This document shows positions 10,237-22,417 of a DNA stretch of 64,000 nt, piece by piece (position 1 is the first letter of the stretch; each line of letters starts with the position of its first letter). Position numbers and translations under genes: made by a program. This DNA comes from Semisulcospira habei (Eukaryota; Mollusca; Gastropoda; Semisulcospiridae), in NCBI GenBank assembly GCA_036245525.1, contig BTPG01000007.1:121292844-121356843 (forward strand). The letters are read 5' to 3'. The notes below the pieces were generated by a model. That model did not search any database, had not been told where the DNA came from, and worked only from the letters and a program-made list of their open reading frames with translations.

Positions 10237-10434
10237 CCCCGAGCACGTTACAGACCGTTCTCCGGCCGACTTCTGCCGCGACTTCGGGTCGTCATGAGGA
10301 TCTATGCCTCTTGCTGAGACTAATTTGTATCCATGTTTCTTGGACGGTGTTAGCTTTTGGTCGTGAAATGAACCAAGATTTCAGACACAAAAAAATGTAC
10401 GTATAGTGGCAGGGAAGGGGTTACTGGAATTCTT
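10237..10434. mobile_element. S6 MITE right half with PAL-A right arm
   Basis: CGTCATGAGGATCTATGCC and TCTTGCTGAGACTAATTTG lead into ATCCATGTTTCTTGGACGG, TGAATGAACCAAG-like shell sequence and the end GGCAGGGAAGGGGTTAC. The left arm of the hairpin is missing. Confidence 0.65.
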
Positions 10435-10736
10435 TCCGGACGAAGACACTTGTGAAGAAACACTTTTTGTTATTTCTCTCTGTATTTGGAACCGTACTCT
10501 GATGCTTACTTTGCAGCTGTGCACGTTGGACACAGTGTGTTGAATACCCGCACAAAGCTCGATTGAATATGCTACCATGTGTACTTACTAGACCTTTGAG
10601 GGGAAGTGCGTTTCAAGCGAAAACCATATGTTAAACACGCACTGTGTCTTTCTCTTGCGATAAAATGTTTTGTCGAGACTTTTCGCTACGTGTCATGGCA
10701 AGAAAATGTCCACTCCTTGAGTCGTTCTTACCATCT
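10435..10736. other. unassigned sequence
   Basis: No repeat or coding pattern recognised. Confidence 0.35.
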
Positions 10737-10802
10737 GCAAGAAGCATAGATTCTCATGAGCGCCTGCAAATGCAGGCGCTCATGAGAATCTATGCCTCTT
10801 GC
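10737..10802. mobile_element. PAL-A hairpin
   Basis: GCAAGAAGCATAGATTCTC ... GCGCCTGCA, apex AA, TGCAGGCGC ... GAGAATCTATGCCTCTTGC. The usual CCCC/GGGG block is CGCC/GGCG here, changed on both arms. One mismatch (AAG against CCT). Confidence 0.9.
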
Positions 10803-11575
10803 CAGTTGAAATTTGCCCCATGTATTCTCATTCCTGCACAAGTAACGAGTTTCAAGTCTGTGAGTGTCCCCGAACAGAAGAAATGTTTCCTACTTACGAA
10901 GTGGGCGAACACGTACATAAAATCACGACCAGATCTTGAGGACAAGACCTCAAGGAACTTCTTCTACACCTCGTCGAGGAGATCACCAAGGTTACTTAGG
11001 GATTTCAGCAACCTGTTGTGTCCTATTTGTGGTGGCAGCAAGGGATTAACAGGACGGGGGGGGGGGGGGGGGGGGGGGGAGTTGTCTTTGTTCAAACGGC
11101 TTGCCGGTGTGAAAGCAAACGTTTACCCTTTAATTTTTCACCCCTAGCTGGCGCCTACGTGTCCACTAGGGGGGATTCTGCTAAGCCACATCAGAGACCT
11201 GACTTCGTCCGCAATATTCTGATGTAAATTGAGGATGCGGTACTGGTAAAAGAACTGTCAACCTCCATGTTCGTCCGTCTTTTAGGTACGCGAACGTGCT
11301 CTATAAAGAACCTTCCCGGTGATTGAATCGTTGGTAGTCTAGCTGCTTTGGTGGTCACATTTTACTCCGACTACAGAAAAACGATGTAAATGAGGATGAA
11401 TCGTGACCTACAGACACTTACAATGCTCATGTGTGCAAGAGCTTATGCGATTCTGTGCTTCTTGAACATGGACAAATCTTTGGTCCAAGGCGGTCAAGGG
11501 TTGCAACACCGACGACGAAGTCTTCCGGAAGAACACGGGTCTAAACGGGCCTGATCTCTTCCAACAAAAATCGTA
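10803..11575. other. unassigned sequence with a 24-base G run
   Basis: A pure G run occupies 11056-11079. A small hairpin (CTTGAGGACAAGACCTCAAG) lies near 10937. No gene recognised. Confidence 0.5.
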
Positions 11576-11648
11576 TGTGTGTTGGTCTGTTATTTTGGAC
11601 CTTACGGCCTATGGCATTAAGGTCCAAAATTACAGACCAGCACACATG
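11576..11648. mobile_element. PAL-D hairpin
   Basis: GTGTGTTGGTCTGTTATTTT at the left and AAAATTACAGACCAGCACAC at the right, with GGACCTTACGGCC pairing imperfectly with GGCATTAAGGTCC. Confidence 0.85.
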
Positions 11649-11782
11649 TCCCACTGAGTATTCGCTTCTGTCACGGGTTCCATGACCATCTATGCCTCTA
11701 GGAAAAACAAAAATAATTGTGAACGATGAACTCAAAGATTACTTCGTTTGAAAAACACTTGATTTACAAGTTTCTACACCCA

Positions 11783-11854
11783 GCGAGCATTTGGCATAGG
11801 TCATCATGAGCCTCTGCAGGCTTGCAAAGGCTAATGAGGATCTATGCCTCTTGC
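11783..11854. mobile_element. PAL-A hairpin, diverged left arm
   Basis: The right arm AATGAGGATCTATGCCTC-TTGC is good. The left arm GGCATAGGTCATCATGAG retains the core but has decayed outside it. Confidence 0.6.
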
Positions 11855-12053
11855 AGTGGTCAAGCTCGTCCTGTGTGTGAGATGGTGACCAGACTTTTGG
11901 ATCGTGTGCCAAACAATGGCTGCTGACCAAACGAACGGCGACCACACTTCGCACATACGGGCTTTGATCACTGTCGTATCTTGTCGCCGGCTTGTGAGCT
12001 TTTCCCGGCTACGTCCGATACCTTCGGGACCCCAAGTCAGCTTCCGTCAACCT

Positions 12054-12119
12054 GCAAGAAGCAAAGACTCTCATGAAACCCTGAAGGCCTGCAGGATCTC
12101 AAGAGAGTCTTGCTCTTGC
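12054..12119. mobile_element. PAL-A variant with mirrored changes
   Basis: GCAAGAAGCAAAGACTCTC at the left against GAGAGTCTTGCTCTTGC at the right. The usual ATAGAT has become AAAGACT and the right arm carries the complementary AGTCTT, with a single-base gap. Confidence 0.75.
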
Positions 12120-12243
12120 TGTCAAACAAATCTATCAATTTGTATACTTGTTCTTCGGAAAAAGAAGCTCCGTTTGGAAGAGTTTTTGTTTCCAAGTTTG
12201 ATTTCTTGTGGACCATGGACCTTAAGTCGGTACCCTACCGTCT

Positions 12244-12318
12244 CAAGAGGCATAGATTTTCATGAGTCCCTGCATGCATGTAGGCATGCAGGGACTCATG
12301 AGAATCTGCGCCTCTTGC
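12244..12318. mobile_element. PAL-A hairpin with an enlarged apex
   Basis: CAAGAGGCATAGATTTTC with CATGAGTCCCTGCATGCATG, apex TAGG, then CATGCAGGGACTCATGAGAA and CTGCGCCTCTTGC. The apex palindrome is extended by GCATGCATG. Confidence 0.85.
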
Positions 12319-12983
12319 AGATGGTGGTTTAAGCACGTGAATGTCCCCGGACCCCGCGCATCGATCCGCAAGGTGTTGGGGAAAAAAGGTGTGAGAAGTG
12401 AAATGAAGGGTACTGTATGTCACCGAGGGGAAACTTGCCACGGCATTCAGTTTTAAACGTTTGGTTTGAACGTCTTTTGCCACCAGCAAGGTGACTTTGA
12501 AGAGAGATAACTGAATGTCAGTGCAAATGTTGTCCCCACTAGCATTCAAAACTGCTACCCTTGGAACGCCTATTGCTGTCAGTTTCAAAACGCAGACAGT
12601 GACAATTGTATTGTTATTTGATGTTGGAAATATTTTGACCTTACGTCCTAGGTCGTAAGCTATGGAATTACAGATCAGCAAATATATGATATATACCATA
12701 TTGTTTTGTATGTGGATATGGAGGTACGGTTAGCATACGTCACTTACCTTCGTGGTCCTGATGTAACCGGGATACTGAAAAAGACAAAAATCCTATTTCA
12801 GTTTGTTTACATAATAATCTTTTTTTTTGTAATTATAAATATAAAACCCCTCAACAAATACAGTCGACTTTCATCACAACGAGGTCCAATATAACAAAAG
12901 TCTGATATAGCTATTTAATTCCCGACAGCACTTTTTCGCTCATACTTTGGCTATAACAAGAAGAACAATTGCAAGCACCACCA
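12319..12983. other. unassigned sequence with old MITE traces
   Basis: A decayed PAL-D copy lies at 12622-12684 (TATTTTGACCTTACG ... GGAATTACAGATCAGC). A pogo-like MITE fragment lies at 12858-12965 (ACAGTCGACTTTCATCACAA, CCGACAGCACTTTTTCGC, CTTTGGCTATAACAAG). The rest is unassigned. Confidence 0.5.
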
Positions 12984-13145
12984 GCAAGAAGCATAAATTT
13001 TCATGAACCCCCGCTTAAGGTGGGGTCTCATGAAGATCTATGTCTCTTGCGAACGGATGGTGTTTTGTTTTGTATACACCACTGTAAGTTGGACGGATAT
13101 GTCCCCCTCCTTTACTTGAAGAACAGAAATGAAATCAGGATCAGG
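12984..13145. mobile_element. PAL-A hairpin with 160-bp monomer linker
   Basis: The hairpin 12984-13050 (GCAAGAAGCATAAATTTTC ... AGATCTATGTCTCTTGC) is followed by GAACGGATGGTGTTTTG, CACTGTAAGTTGGACGG and TTTACTTGAAGAACAG. The same linker separates hairpins in the array at 13521-14000, so this is a detached monomer. Confidence 0.8.
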
Positions 13146-13520
13146 CGTTTTGAGATATCCGAAGTTCACTGTAATACTAACATGGGTGTGCTTTCAATGG
13201 TAAGCTCTATAAAGAAATATTGACAAATTCGGAAGATCTGAACTATTCAATGCCTACTGCTTTATAAAAGCCATGCCAATGTCCTTTACTTCACCAGACA
13301 GACATCACCACAATTTACACTGATGCAAATCGACTTACTGTACCTTTTCGCGTGCGAGATTCACACGAAAGCTGAGGAACAAAACACAGAAAAACACAGA
13401 AAAAAACGCAGAAAAACCAGACCTGACTTGGCCTGTGACAATAGGATCAGGAGTGCTTTTCCGTTCCCAACACCTCCCCCCGTTTGCTCAACACCCCCCC
13501 TCCCTCTTCCGCACACTCGT
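13146..13520. other. unassigned sequence
   Basis: Contains an A-rich ACACAGAAAA repeat-like patch (13379-13420) and C-rich stretches. No gene seen. Confidence 0.4.
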
Positions 13521-14000
13521 TGTCAAGTTGCTGGCATTTTTGTATACACTACTCTAAGTTGACCGCAAGATGTTACCTTGTTCGCCTGAAGAACAGAGAT
13601 GAAATGTGGACCAGCAAGAGGCATAGATCCCCATGAGTCCCCGCTTCATGTGGGGGCTCATGAGGATCTGTCTCTTGTGAAAAGATGTTCTGTTTTGCAT
13701 ACGCCACTGTAAGCTCAACGCACGAGGTTGCCCGTCCATTACTTGGAGAACATAGATGTAGTCAAGACCGGCGAGAGGCATAGATCCTCATGAACCCCCG
13801 CTTCAGGAGGGTGCTCATGGGGATTTATGTCTCTTGCGAACGGATGATGTTTTGTTTTGTATACGCCACTGTAAGTTGGACGGATGATGTCCCCTTCTTT
13901 TACTTGAAGAGCAGAAATAAAATCAGGACCAGCAAGAGACATACATCTTCACAAACCCACGTTGCATTCAAGGGCTTATGAAGATCTACGCCTCATTGCG
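13521..14000. repeat. tandem array of about 160-bp monomers, each with a PAL-A hairpin
   Basis: Hairpins start at 13614, 13771 and 13932, a spacing of 157 and 161. Each is preceded by the same linker of about 93 bases, with TGTATACGCCACTGTAAG, GACGGATGATGTCCCC-like and ACTTGAAGAACAGA-like sequence. The hairpins end at 13679, 13837 and 13999. A MITE-derived satellite is the simplest reading. The spacer-repeat form is not CRISPR: linkers are conserved, not unique. Confidence 0.85.
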
Positions 14001-14338
14001 CAGGATGGCGTTTGCCGCAAAGATGGCCTGTCCGGAACGGCTCAAGGTTGCACCTCGAGACGTCACAACGTACGCACGGTGCATAACCGTGGAAGGACGC
14101 GGATTAAAAAAAAAAAATTAAAACATAATTCCAGACTCGGAGAGCTTTCAACTTCGATTGACAATGTTGATAAAGACCTTTTGCAATACACATACATTTT
14201 GAAATCCGGACAATTCTTGCCATCGTCTGCACTTTTGGGCGAGACGGCTGAAGATACGACAAGAGAGTGTCTCCCTGAAAACAGCCATTTGCGCCAGCCG
14301 GCTTTTTTCTAAAAGTTTGAAACATGGTAGATTCAAGA
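14001..14338. other. unassigned sequence
   Basis: No gene or known repeat; a 14-base A run near 14105. Confidence 0.35.
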
Positions 14339-14568
14339 TTAACCCCTTAACTGCCGGGGCAAGGCGAATGTTATCCAACTGCAAGGGACATAAATCTTCA
14401 TGAGCCCCCGCGAATGCTGTGGCTGATGATGATTTATGTCTCTTGTTATTCCTGTGCTCTTTTTGCCTATTTTTGTCCGATTTACATCTGTGTTGTTTAC
14501 GCGAATTTCGGCCAGTGTGCAGTCATTTCGGACGCAAAATTCGTGATCACTGGCAACGAAGGGGTTAT
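14339..14568. mobile_element. S6-related TTAA MITE with PAL-A core
   Basis: TTAACCCCTTAACTGCCGGG at the left and ACTGGCAACGAAGGGGTTAT at the right. The core 14381-14445 starts GCAAGGGACATAAATCTTC and ends GATGATTTATGTCTCTTG; ATAAAT is matched by ATTTAT. The reverse-orientation relative is at 10025-10236. Confidence 0.8.
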
Positions 14569-15231
14569 AGACTCTTAAATATCTATAGAATAATATAAAA
14601 CTGGGCCCAACACAATGACATCGTCCCGCGGTTCATGTCGATAGATACGTGTGCATAAAATTGATGCACATTTAGGAAAATCTAATAAAATGCTTACAAT
14701 CAACTAGGTGTGTGCTGTGGACGTTATAATTAACATGTCAGCGACAAAACGACAAATACATTTTTGAAAGTACCTGACATCTAGTAGCAATAGACAGAAA
14801 TGTTATCTCCCTTGGCATCTCTTAGTACGATTTTCCAACTTTTCTCCTGGTCAATCCCACATCTATATGTAAAATATTAGCACTTGGGACTTGTTAACTC
14901 CATTTTATTTCTAGAACCATTGACACTGATGTGTAACTGTCATGGTCTCTGCAGGGTACAGTTTCTTGGTGAAACAGATGGCCACGAAGAGGAATATAAT
15001 CACAATCACTACGGTAGACAGTTTCTTGTTGAACGAACAAACATACGCAAGAAAACAAAGCAATCAGAGAGCTGGGACCCACAAAAAGCTGTTATGTTAT
15101 GCGTCTGACCTCAAACTCAAATTGTTGACACAAGCAGGAAAGATTTGTCGCTTTTGATGTATATGTCAAGATGTGGACAGAGGCTCGAAAACCACGGCCA
15201 CTTAGCGGGAGAGGATGGAAAAAAGTAACTT
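14569..15231. other. unassigned sequence
   Basis: About 660 bases of AT-leaning sequence, no gene or repeat recognised. Confidence 0.4.
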
Positions 15232-15296
15232 GCAAGAGGCATAGATCTATATGAGCCCCTGCAAGGCAGGGGCTCATGTAGATCTATGCCTCTTGC
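15232..15296. mobile_element. PAL-A hairpin
   Basis: GCAAGAGGCATAGATCTATA ... GCCCCTGC, apex AAG, GCAGGGGC ... TGTAGATCTATGCCTCTTGC. The variable triplet is CTA on the left and TAG on the right. Confidence 0.9.
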
Positions 15297-15495
15297 GGAT
15301 TCTCAGATTTTTCCGGCCGCGTATATGTCAAGATACAAAAAGGCGCCGCGTCGGAGACAGAGATGTTTGCGAAATGAAAAGAAAAGAGGGAGAAAGGTGT
15401 TTGCGAAATGAAACTGTTTGTGCAATGTGCTTTCCGAGGATGTCCGTTCCAAATGCCCCCCTCATAACGTGACCACAACAGGACCTTACTGTCTT

Positions 15496-15560
15496 GCAAG
15501 AGGCATAGATGCTCATGAGTCCCTGCATTGCAGGGACTCATGAGCATCTACGCCTCTTGC
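15496..15560. mobile_element. PAL-A hairpin
   Basis: GCAAGAGGCATAGATGCTC with AGTCCCTGCA and TGCAGGGACT with GAGCATCTACGCCTCTTGC. The GCT/AGC triplet and AGTCCC/GGGACT block are both mirrored. Confidence 0.9.
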
Positions 15561-15868
15561 TCGCAAAGTTCGGTCCAGGTCACCGTCTAGTTTCGCTCTG
15601 CACCCTCAAATTCAGGAGAGACTGTCCAAGTAAAGTTTGCAAGACATAGACCGTGTTTGGGAGAATTCATGTATTGACCTCGGGCATGTACGTGGGCGAG
15701 ACAATCATATTTTTACCGACCCTGGGAAAGTACATAATATATGTTTGTGCCCATCTCCTGGAGTTCTGTGTTCTTTCCACCTTTGTTGCTTGAACGGTCT
15801 GCCAAGGCGTTGTTCCTCTGAAAGGATGTTGCTTTTTGAAATGTTACAAGCCACTGAGGTCTGCATGA
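15561..15868. other. unassigned sequence
   Basis: No gene or repeat recognised. Confidence 0.35.
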
Positions 15869-15935
15869 GTGCTGGTCCCTGATTTTGAACCCTGCGGCTC
15901 GAAGCCGCAATATCCAAATTCGCAGACCAACATTC
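15869..15935. mobile_element. PAL-D hairpin, diverged
   Basis: GTGCTGGTCCCTGATTTTGA on the left, TGCGGCTCGAAGCCGCA at the apex, and CCAAATTCGCAGACCAACAT on the right. Recognisable but imperfect. Confidence 0.75.
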
Positions 15936-15945
15936 ACATATAAAA

Positions 15946-16207
15946 CATTAAACGTTGGTTACAGCAAATCGCCAGGGTTACAAGGGAAGTAATTTGTAAA
16001 GAAAAAGTGCTGTCGAGACTACTGAAAAAGAGTTGCTCTAACCGACAGACTACTTCGCTAGTAAGGTCGAATATAAGAACACTTGTTCAGAGATCCCCAT
16101 AACACCTTTTCTGTATAAATTACTTCGCTTATAACAAACTTTGGCTATAACAAAGAGAAAATTTGGGTCCCCAGGCAATGTTTGTTATACCCGAAGTTTA
16201 CTGTATC
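15946..16207. mobile_element. pogo/Tc1-like MITE
   Basis: The left end is ATTAAACGTTGGTTACAGC and the right end TGTTATACCCGAAGTTTAC-TGTA. The inside carries TTACTTCGCTTATAACAAAC, CTTTGGCTATAACAAAG and GTGCTGTCGAGACTACTGAA. CAGTAAAC-type ends with TA flanks resemble the pogo group. There is no coding capacity. Confidence 0.7.
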
Positions 16208-16377
16208 CAACTTTTGTCACAAAGTCAGCAAAGTCTGTCGTAATAGGAGATAACAAGATGAGGATTTCATCCCAAAGTCTACCAAATCGTTTGGAGCCCA
16301 GATGTGTTTATCGTTTAGGAACATTCAGAGTTCTTCATATTTTTAGGCTTATTATTCGGGTCCATTTCCCTCCTCTC

Positions 16378-16903
16378 TAAAGGCCCCGCTACACGAGCCC
16401 GGTTTTGAGGCCGATTCCCGATCAGTTTTCGAATCGATAGGTGATCGGGCCGGACTAAAAACCGTGTGCAGTGCCACACTGACATTTCTCGACTTGTCAA
16501 GTTTAGCCGACCGGTTTGAACCGAAGGGATCAAAGTCGTACCTGTTCTGCAAAATGACTGCTAGTTTTGACAGTGATGATGATGTGCTTGCATTATCAGC
16601 AGTTTTGCGTCATATTCGGGAAGAGGCGTGCGAAACATCAGCGGCAACGGCGGTGGTACTGATGACAACAGGCGTGTTCGGCCATTTGCAAACCGTGTTG
16701 AAACGACATGCTTTGCGAGACGCGCTCTGATTGGTTGAAGCTTACGATCGGGACCGATTCGGATCGGAAATATAGAGCAGGTTCTAGTGACCCGATTCCC
16801 AGCCGATTGGGACCGGATCGGATAATTGACGTCATCCGATCGCAAACGGATCGGAATCGGCTTCAAAATCGGGGCACAACCGGCCCGTGTGGCGGGGCCT
16901 TAA
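16378..16903. mobile_element. Harbinger-like MITE
   Basis: Inverted ends AGGCCCCGCTACACGAGCCC and CGGCCCGTGTGGCGGGGCCT are flanked by TAA at 16378-16380 and 16901-16903. A 3-bp TAA duplication and GGCCC-rich ends are typical of PIF/Harbinger elements. Subterminal CCGATTCCGATC-type repeats (for example CCGATTCCCGATC and GATCGGAATCGG) occur in both halves. No transposase ORF is recognisable in the 520 bp. Confidence 0.8.
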
Positions 16904-17110
16904 GCCAACCTCTGATCAACACACACGTCGCCGCACGCAAATAAAGACGGACACAAGGCGCTTCCAGCCATTAGTACGCTCTGTGGACTCTTGTAGCGAC
17001 AGGAATCGATCTCCTTCTACTCTAAACCACTCTCTGGTCCACACACACACTGGCACACAGAAATAAAAACGGACACACGGCGATTCCCGCCATTCGTAAG
17101 CTCTGTGGTC
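16904..17110. repeat. two-copy tandem duplication, about 121-bp period
   Basis: ACACACGTCGCCGCACGC ... AAATAAAGACGGACACAAGG ... CGCTCTGTGG (16920-16985) recurs diverged as ACACACACTGGCACACAG ... AAATAAAAACGGACACACGG ... AGCTCTGTGG (17041-17108). It begins immediately after the MITE above. Confidence 0.7.
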
Positions 17111-17585
17111 TGGCTTAGCATAGCTATTCTGAAGAAGAATAATAGCACGAGCAGCGAAATGACGTCACTTCAAGCTTCACGTCATGGCATCATTAGTCCC
17201 ATGACGCCGTGTTCATAGTGACGACTCGATGTTATACGTCACTCATCGCAGTACTAACATTTGACGTATCAGAGAATCAACTTTGCAATTTTCTTGCTGA
17301 TTTTCACGCCTAGGGCTTACGGGTCACAATTTGAACTAATCCTACCCCAGAGCCGAGACAAACAGCAGGCTTATGCAAACACTGTTTATGAAAAATTATG
17401 CGGGTATTAATGAGAAGATAGGTTGTTGTTTTTTTCGGAAAAGAAAAATTAAAGTTATGTTAGCTGTTTTAAAAATAACCCCGAAAAAGTGGTGCAGAAA
17501 ATTGTATGATTTTTACACCTGGGACATACAGGTCAAAATGGACCTAATCGTACCCGACAGCCGAGACAAAATGTAGGCGTATGTA
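17111..17585. other. unassigned sequence with several CRE-like motifs
   Basis: TGACGTCA lies at 17160-17167, with further ACGTCA or TGACG half-sites at about 17180, 17202, 17236 and 17272. A diverged repeat (CGAGACAAACAGCAGGCTTATG near 17356; CGAGACAAAATGTAGGCGTATG near 17562) suggests an old duplication. No attached gene is visible, so a promoter call is not justified. Confidence 0.35.
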
Positions 17586-20545
17586 AATACCGTATATACC
17601 ATTTATGTTAAAGATAATCTTGTGTGTAAGCCTAGACCTGACCTTACTGTACCATCGCTCGAGGCTGTGTGGGTCGAAGCTAGACTGACCCAGCAAATTA
17701 TCCTTGTAGGTTCCTTTTATCGCCCACCTAACTCCTCTGTTGATTACTGGCGTCTTGTTGACCAGTCAATTAAAAATGTAATCTCTACTCCGCACAAATT
17801 TATCGTATTGGGAGATTTCAATTTTGATACACTTCGGAACCCCTCGCCATATCTTACTGATATCTTGGTTAAGAACAACCTCATGCAATTAGTTGCCTCC
17901 CCTACCCGCATAACATCTACAACCGCAACGTGTATTGACCTCATTAATTTTTAGTTCCTAGCAGGGAATTAGTCTCATGTGTTGATGTTCTACCTCCCAT
18001 GTGTAGTGGTCATTCTGTCCCTATTATTAAGCTTATAGGCCATATGTGTCGAAATGTACGAACAATATTCAATTATGCTCAGCTTGACAGGGAAACATTT
18101 GCTCGAGAACTCGCTGGAATTGACTGGATGGCCATAGCAACTATTCCGTCTATTGAATCTGCTGCCAAGACATTTGGTGACACACTCCTAGATACTGCCA
18201 AGAAATGTATGCCAGTCAAAACTGTAATAGTCCAACAACGAGATGCTCCATGGTACAACGAGCAGTTAGCTAAACTTTAAAACAAATAAGGATAACCTCC
18301 ATAGGAAGGCCAAAAATACTAACTCAGAGGCTGACTGGAAACTCTTTCGTCATGCTCGTAATACTTACACAGATGTAATAGGCAAAAGACAGAAAGAGTA
18401 CATGTTAGAGTTAGACAATCGTATCTCTTGTAATAGAAACTTCGGAAGTAAGAACTGGTGGAAACTAGTCAAATCGTTTATGTCAAAAAAAGGATTCACG
18501 ATAGAGGATATGCTCCCTATCGAGGAAAGCGGTAAAATTTATTACTCTAACGAGGAGAAGGCAACGGCGTTTAATAATCACTTTACAAGCCAATCCGGGT
18601 AGAAGGAAACAACGATCCAGTATCTGACATGCAATATGTACCTACATCAATCTCCCATATACATCTTAGTCCTACAGAGGTATTTAATGTTATAAACGAT
18701 CTAGAGCCAAATAAGGCCGTAGGTCCTGATCTTATACACAATAAAATTTTGATAGCTAGTAGTACGCTTATTTCAGAAGCTCTTACCATTCTCTTTAACC
18801 GGTCGCTTGACGAATGTATATTTCCATCCGTGTGGAAAATTTCTCATGTAACTCCTGTCTATAAAAAAGGTGACAAAAGCAAATGTAGCAATTATCGCCC
18901 TATATCCTTGCTCAGCTGCATTGGTAAAATTCTAGAAAAATGCACCCAACGCCATATATTCCAATATCTTTATTCGAATGATTTAATAACTGTTAGCCAA
19001 TCAGGCTTTATCCCTGGGGACTCAACAGTCTACCAACTCCTTAGTGTCTATAATGACTTCTGTAAGTCATTGGATAGAGGCATAAATTTCCAAGCTGTAT
19101 CTTTTGATGTAGCCAAAGCCTTTGACAAAGTGTGGCATCACGGTCTGCTTAAAAAATTAGATGTAATAGGAATACGTGGGAAGCTTCTACAATGGCTGGC
19201 TGATTACCTGCGCAATCGCAAGCAAGCTGTTGTTATCAAAGGATGTATATCTACATATCTACCCGTGGAGGCGGGCGTCCCGCAAGGGTCAGTGTTGGGC
19301 CCTATCCTTTTTATTATTTATATTAACGATATTGTACTAGACATTGAATCTAAAATGAAACTGTTTGCAGATGATACCAGTATGTATTTGTCCCTGAATA
19401 ATGATAATATTAGAGCTGACATAATGAACTCGGATCTTGAGAAAATTAATGTTTGGGCCCATAAGTGGAAAGTAAATTTTAATCACCGAAAGACTGAACT
19501 ATTGAACATGTCACGTAGCCAGAACTTCCAACCACTTCCTCTACTCTTTGATAACAGTCCACTTCAAAGTACTGCTACACACAAACACCTTCTTATCATC
19601 TTGCAAAATAACTGTAAATGGGATACCCATATCAAATCTATTATAGCCAGATGTCGATTACTTATAGCTTGCCTAGATTCATATAAATATAGACTATCGA
19701 GACGATCTATGGAGACTATGTTCAAATCTTTTATACTGCCACACTTTGACTATGCTTATGTGATCTGGGATAATTGTACAGGGGCACTTTCGGATGAATT
19801 GGAAAGTCTCCAGTTACACGCTTTAAGAACCACTACTGGCGCAGTCCGTGGCACTAACCACCAATTACTTTATGAAGAAACCGGTTTTATTCCGTTGTCG
19901 CAAAGACGTCGCCGGCATAAACTCATCCTTTATTTTAAAATAGTCAATGGTATAACCCCCGCGTACTTAGGCCCAGACCTACCTAAGTTAGTGTCCGCAT
20001 CAAATCCTTACCACAAACGACGTCCACTTGAACGCCAAGTCCCCCAGTATAAAACTGAACTGTACAAAACTTCATTTTCCCCATCCACTACGGGCCTTTG
20101 GAACAGTTTTCCCGATCACATTCAGCGTAGTCAATCCTTAAGCGAATTTAAATCATTCCTGTCGCGAGACGATTGTGTCGTACACCCATATTAAAATTTA
20201 GGTTGTAGAATAACACAGATAATCCACTGTAAAATTAGACTCAAAATGAGCGACCTCAATTATGAACTGGTTAGTCGTCACCTCTCTAATTCTCCTGCCT
20301 GCTCTTCTGGAGCCAGTTCTGAAACCGCCGACCATTTTTTACTCCAGTGTAGTAATTACGATGTAATAAGACGTTTAACAACACTTCCACTTCCACCAGA
20401 ATACACCAATATACATTTACTCCTTAATGGAAGTAAAACCCTACCATCCACAGTGAATAACGATATATTTTCAGCTGTACACGAGTTTATTACTGCCGCA
20501 AAAAGATTTCATTAAGTTATAAAATAGGACTGCAAGAAATAAAGG
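17586..20545 (+). pseudogene. LINE with endonuclease remnant, reverse transcriptase and zinc-knuckle tail
   Basis: The 5' part encodes the C-terminal half of an APE-type endonuclease (GSFYRPPNSS, VLGDFN, PTR). Frameshifts near 17945, 18285 and 18598 separate it from the linker and RT. The RT frame from 18629 carries NYRPISLL (residues 88-95), QSGF (124-127), FDVAKAFDKV (159-168), GVPQGSVLGP (216-225) and the catalytic FADDT (246-250). A single in-frame TAA at 20192-20194 interrupts it; reading through in the same frame gives a C-terminal domain with ETADHFLLQC, ending near 20515. The 3' end has an AAATAAAGGAAATAAAGG-type tail. This is a CR1/Jockey-type non-LTR element, 5'-truncated, close to intact in the RT but not functional. 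Confidence 0.9.
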
Positions 20546-20575
20546 AAATAAAGGAAATCTAATGACCAGTTGAGA

Positions 20576-20758
<183 letters not shown>

Positions 20759-20760
20759 CT

Positions 20761-21600
<840 letters not shown>

Positions 21601-21609
21601 TAGTCGTTG

Positions 21610-21775
<166 letters not shown>

Positions 21776-21789
21776 GAGCGCGCGCGCGC

Positions 21790-22125
21790 GGCGCTTTGGC
21801 GCCAAAAAGACGTTCTCTAGCAAGGTTCGCGTATCTAGACGTGACGTAATTTTATCTTGTTACTTCTTTGCTAAAATTTCTGCCCCGCACGCCAAAAACG
21901 TCATGTGCATGCTCCGGAATGCGCTCCGACCAGCCCCATTTCAAAGTCTACCATATTTTCAATACCGTAGACAAAAAGGTATAGATTTGCCTGAAGCTGA
22001 ATGAAAATAAAGAGATTAAAAACAAACAAACAAACAAAGGAAAACAAAAAGCATAAAAAATAAGAATTCATTCCTGCAGTCAAAGGTTTACTCTAATGCT
22101 CTCTGTTCTCACAATAGTTGGTGAA
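21790..22125. other. unassigned sequence
   Basis: No gene or repeat family recognised. Confidence 0.35.
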
Positions 22126-22341
22126 TTAAACAGTTCAATGCCGAGAAATGGTGAACACCACGTAAATGCAAGAGACATAGATCCTCATGAATCCCGCAGT
22201 TGCGGGGCTCATGAGGATCTATGCCTCTAGCTGTAACCATTTTTTATCAACGTTCTTTGGGCGTCTGGAACTCTTAGGTGTTGTTAGCAAAGGTCTCAGA
22301 AACACAATACGATCTGCGTCCACCCGCAGTGAAATGGTTAA
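22126..22341. mobile_element. S6 MITE with PAL-A core
   Basis: TTAAACAGTTCAATGCCGAG at the left and CGCAGTGAAATGGTTAA at the right. The core 22168-22231 starts GCAAGAGACATAGATCCTC and ends GAGGATCTATGCCTCTAGC. Its right TTAA (22338-22341) is also the left TTAA of the next MITE. Confidence 0.8.
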
Positions 22342-22417
22342 CTCATTCTAGACGTGGCGCCTGCGGATACGCGGCATAAGCCGCGTATCCGTAGGCGGCA
22401 TGTCTCGAATGAGTTAA
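22338..22417. mobile_element. PAL-I MITE
   Basis: TTAACTCATTCTAGACGTGG to CATGTCTCGAATGAGTTAA, 80 bp in all and nearly all palindrome. CCTGCGGATACGCGG pairs with CCGCGTATCCGTAGG. It abuts the S6 element and shares one TTAA with it. Confidence 0.85.

Noticed and set aside
12235..12699. 154-codon minus-strand ORF
   Set aside because: Composed of a PAL-A hairpin and an old PAL-D copy; chance open frame.
13521..14000. Regular repeat-spacer layout reminiscent of CRISPR
   Set aside because: Spacers are homologous to each other, repeats are 66 bp palindromes found all over the window, and the genome is clearly eukaryotic.
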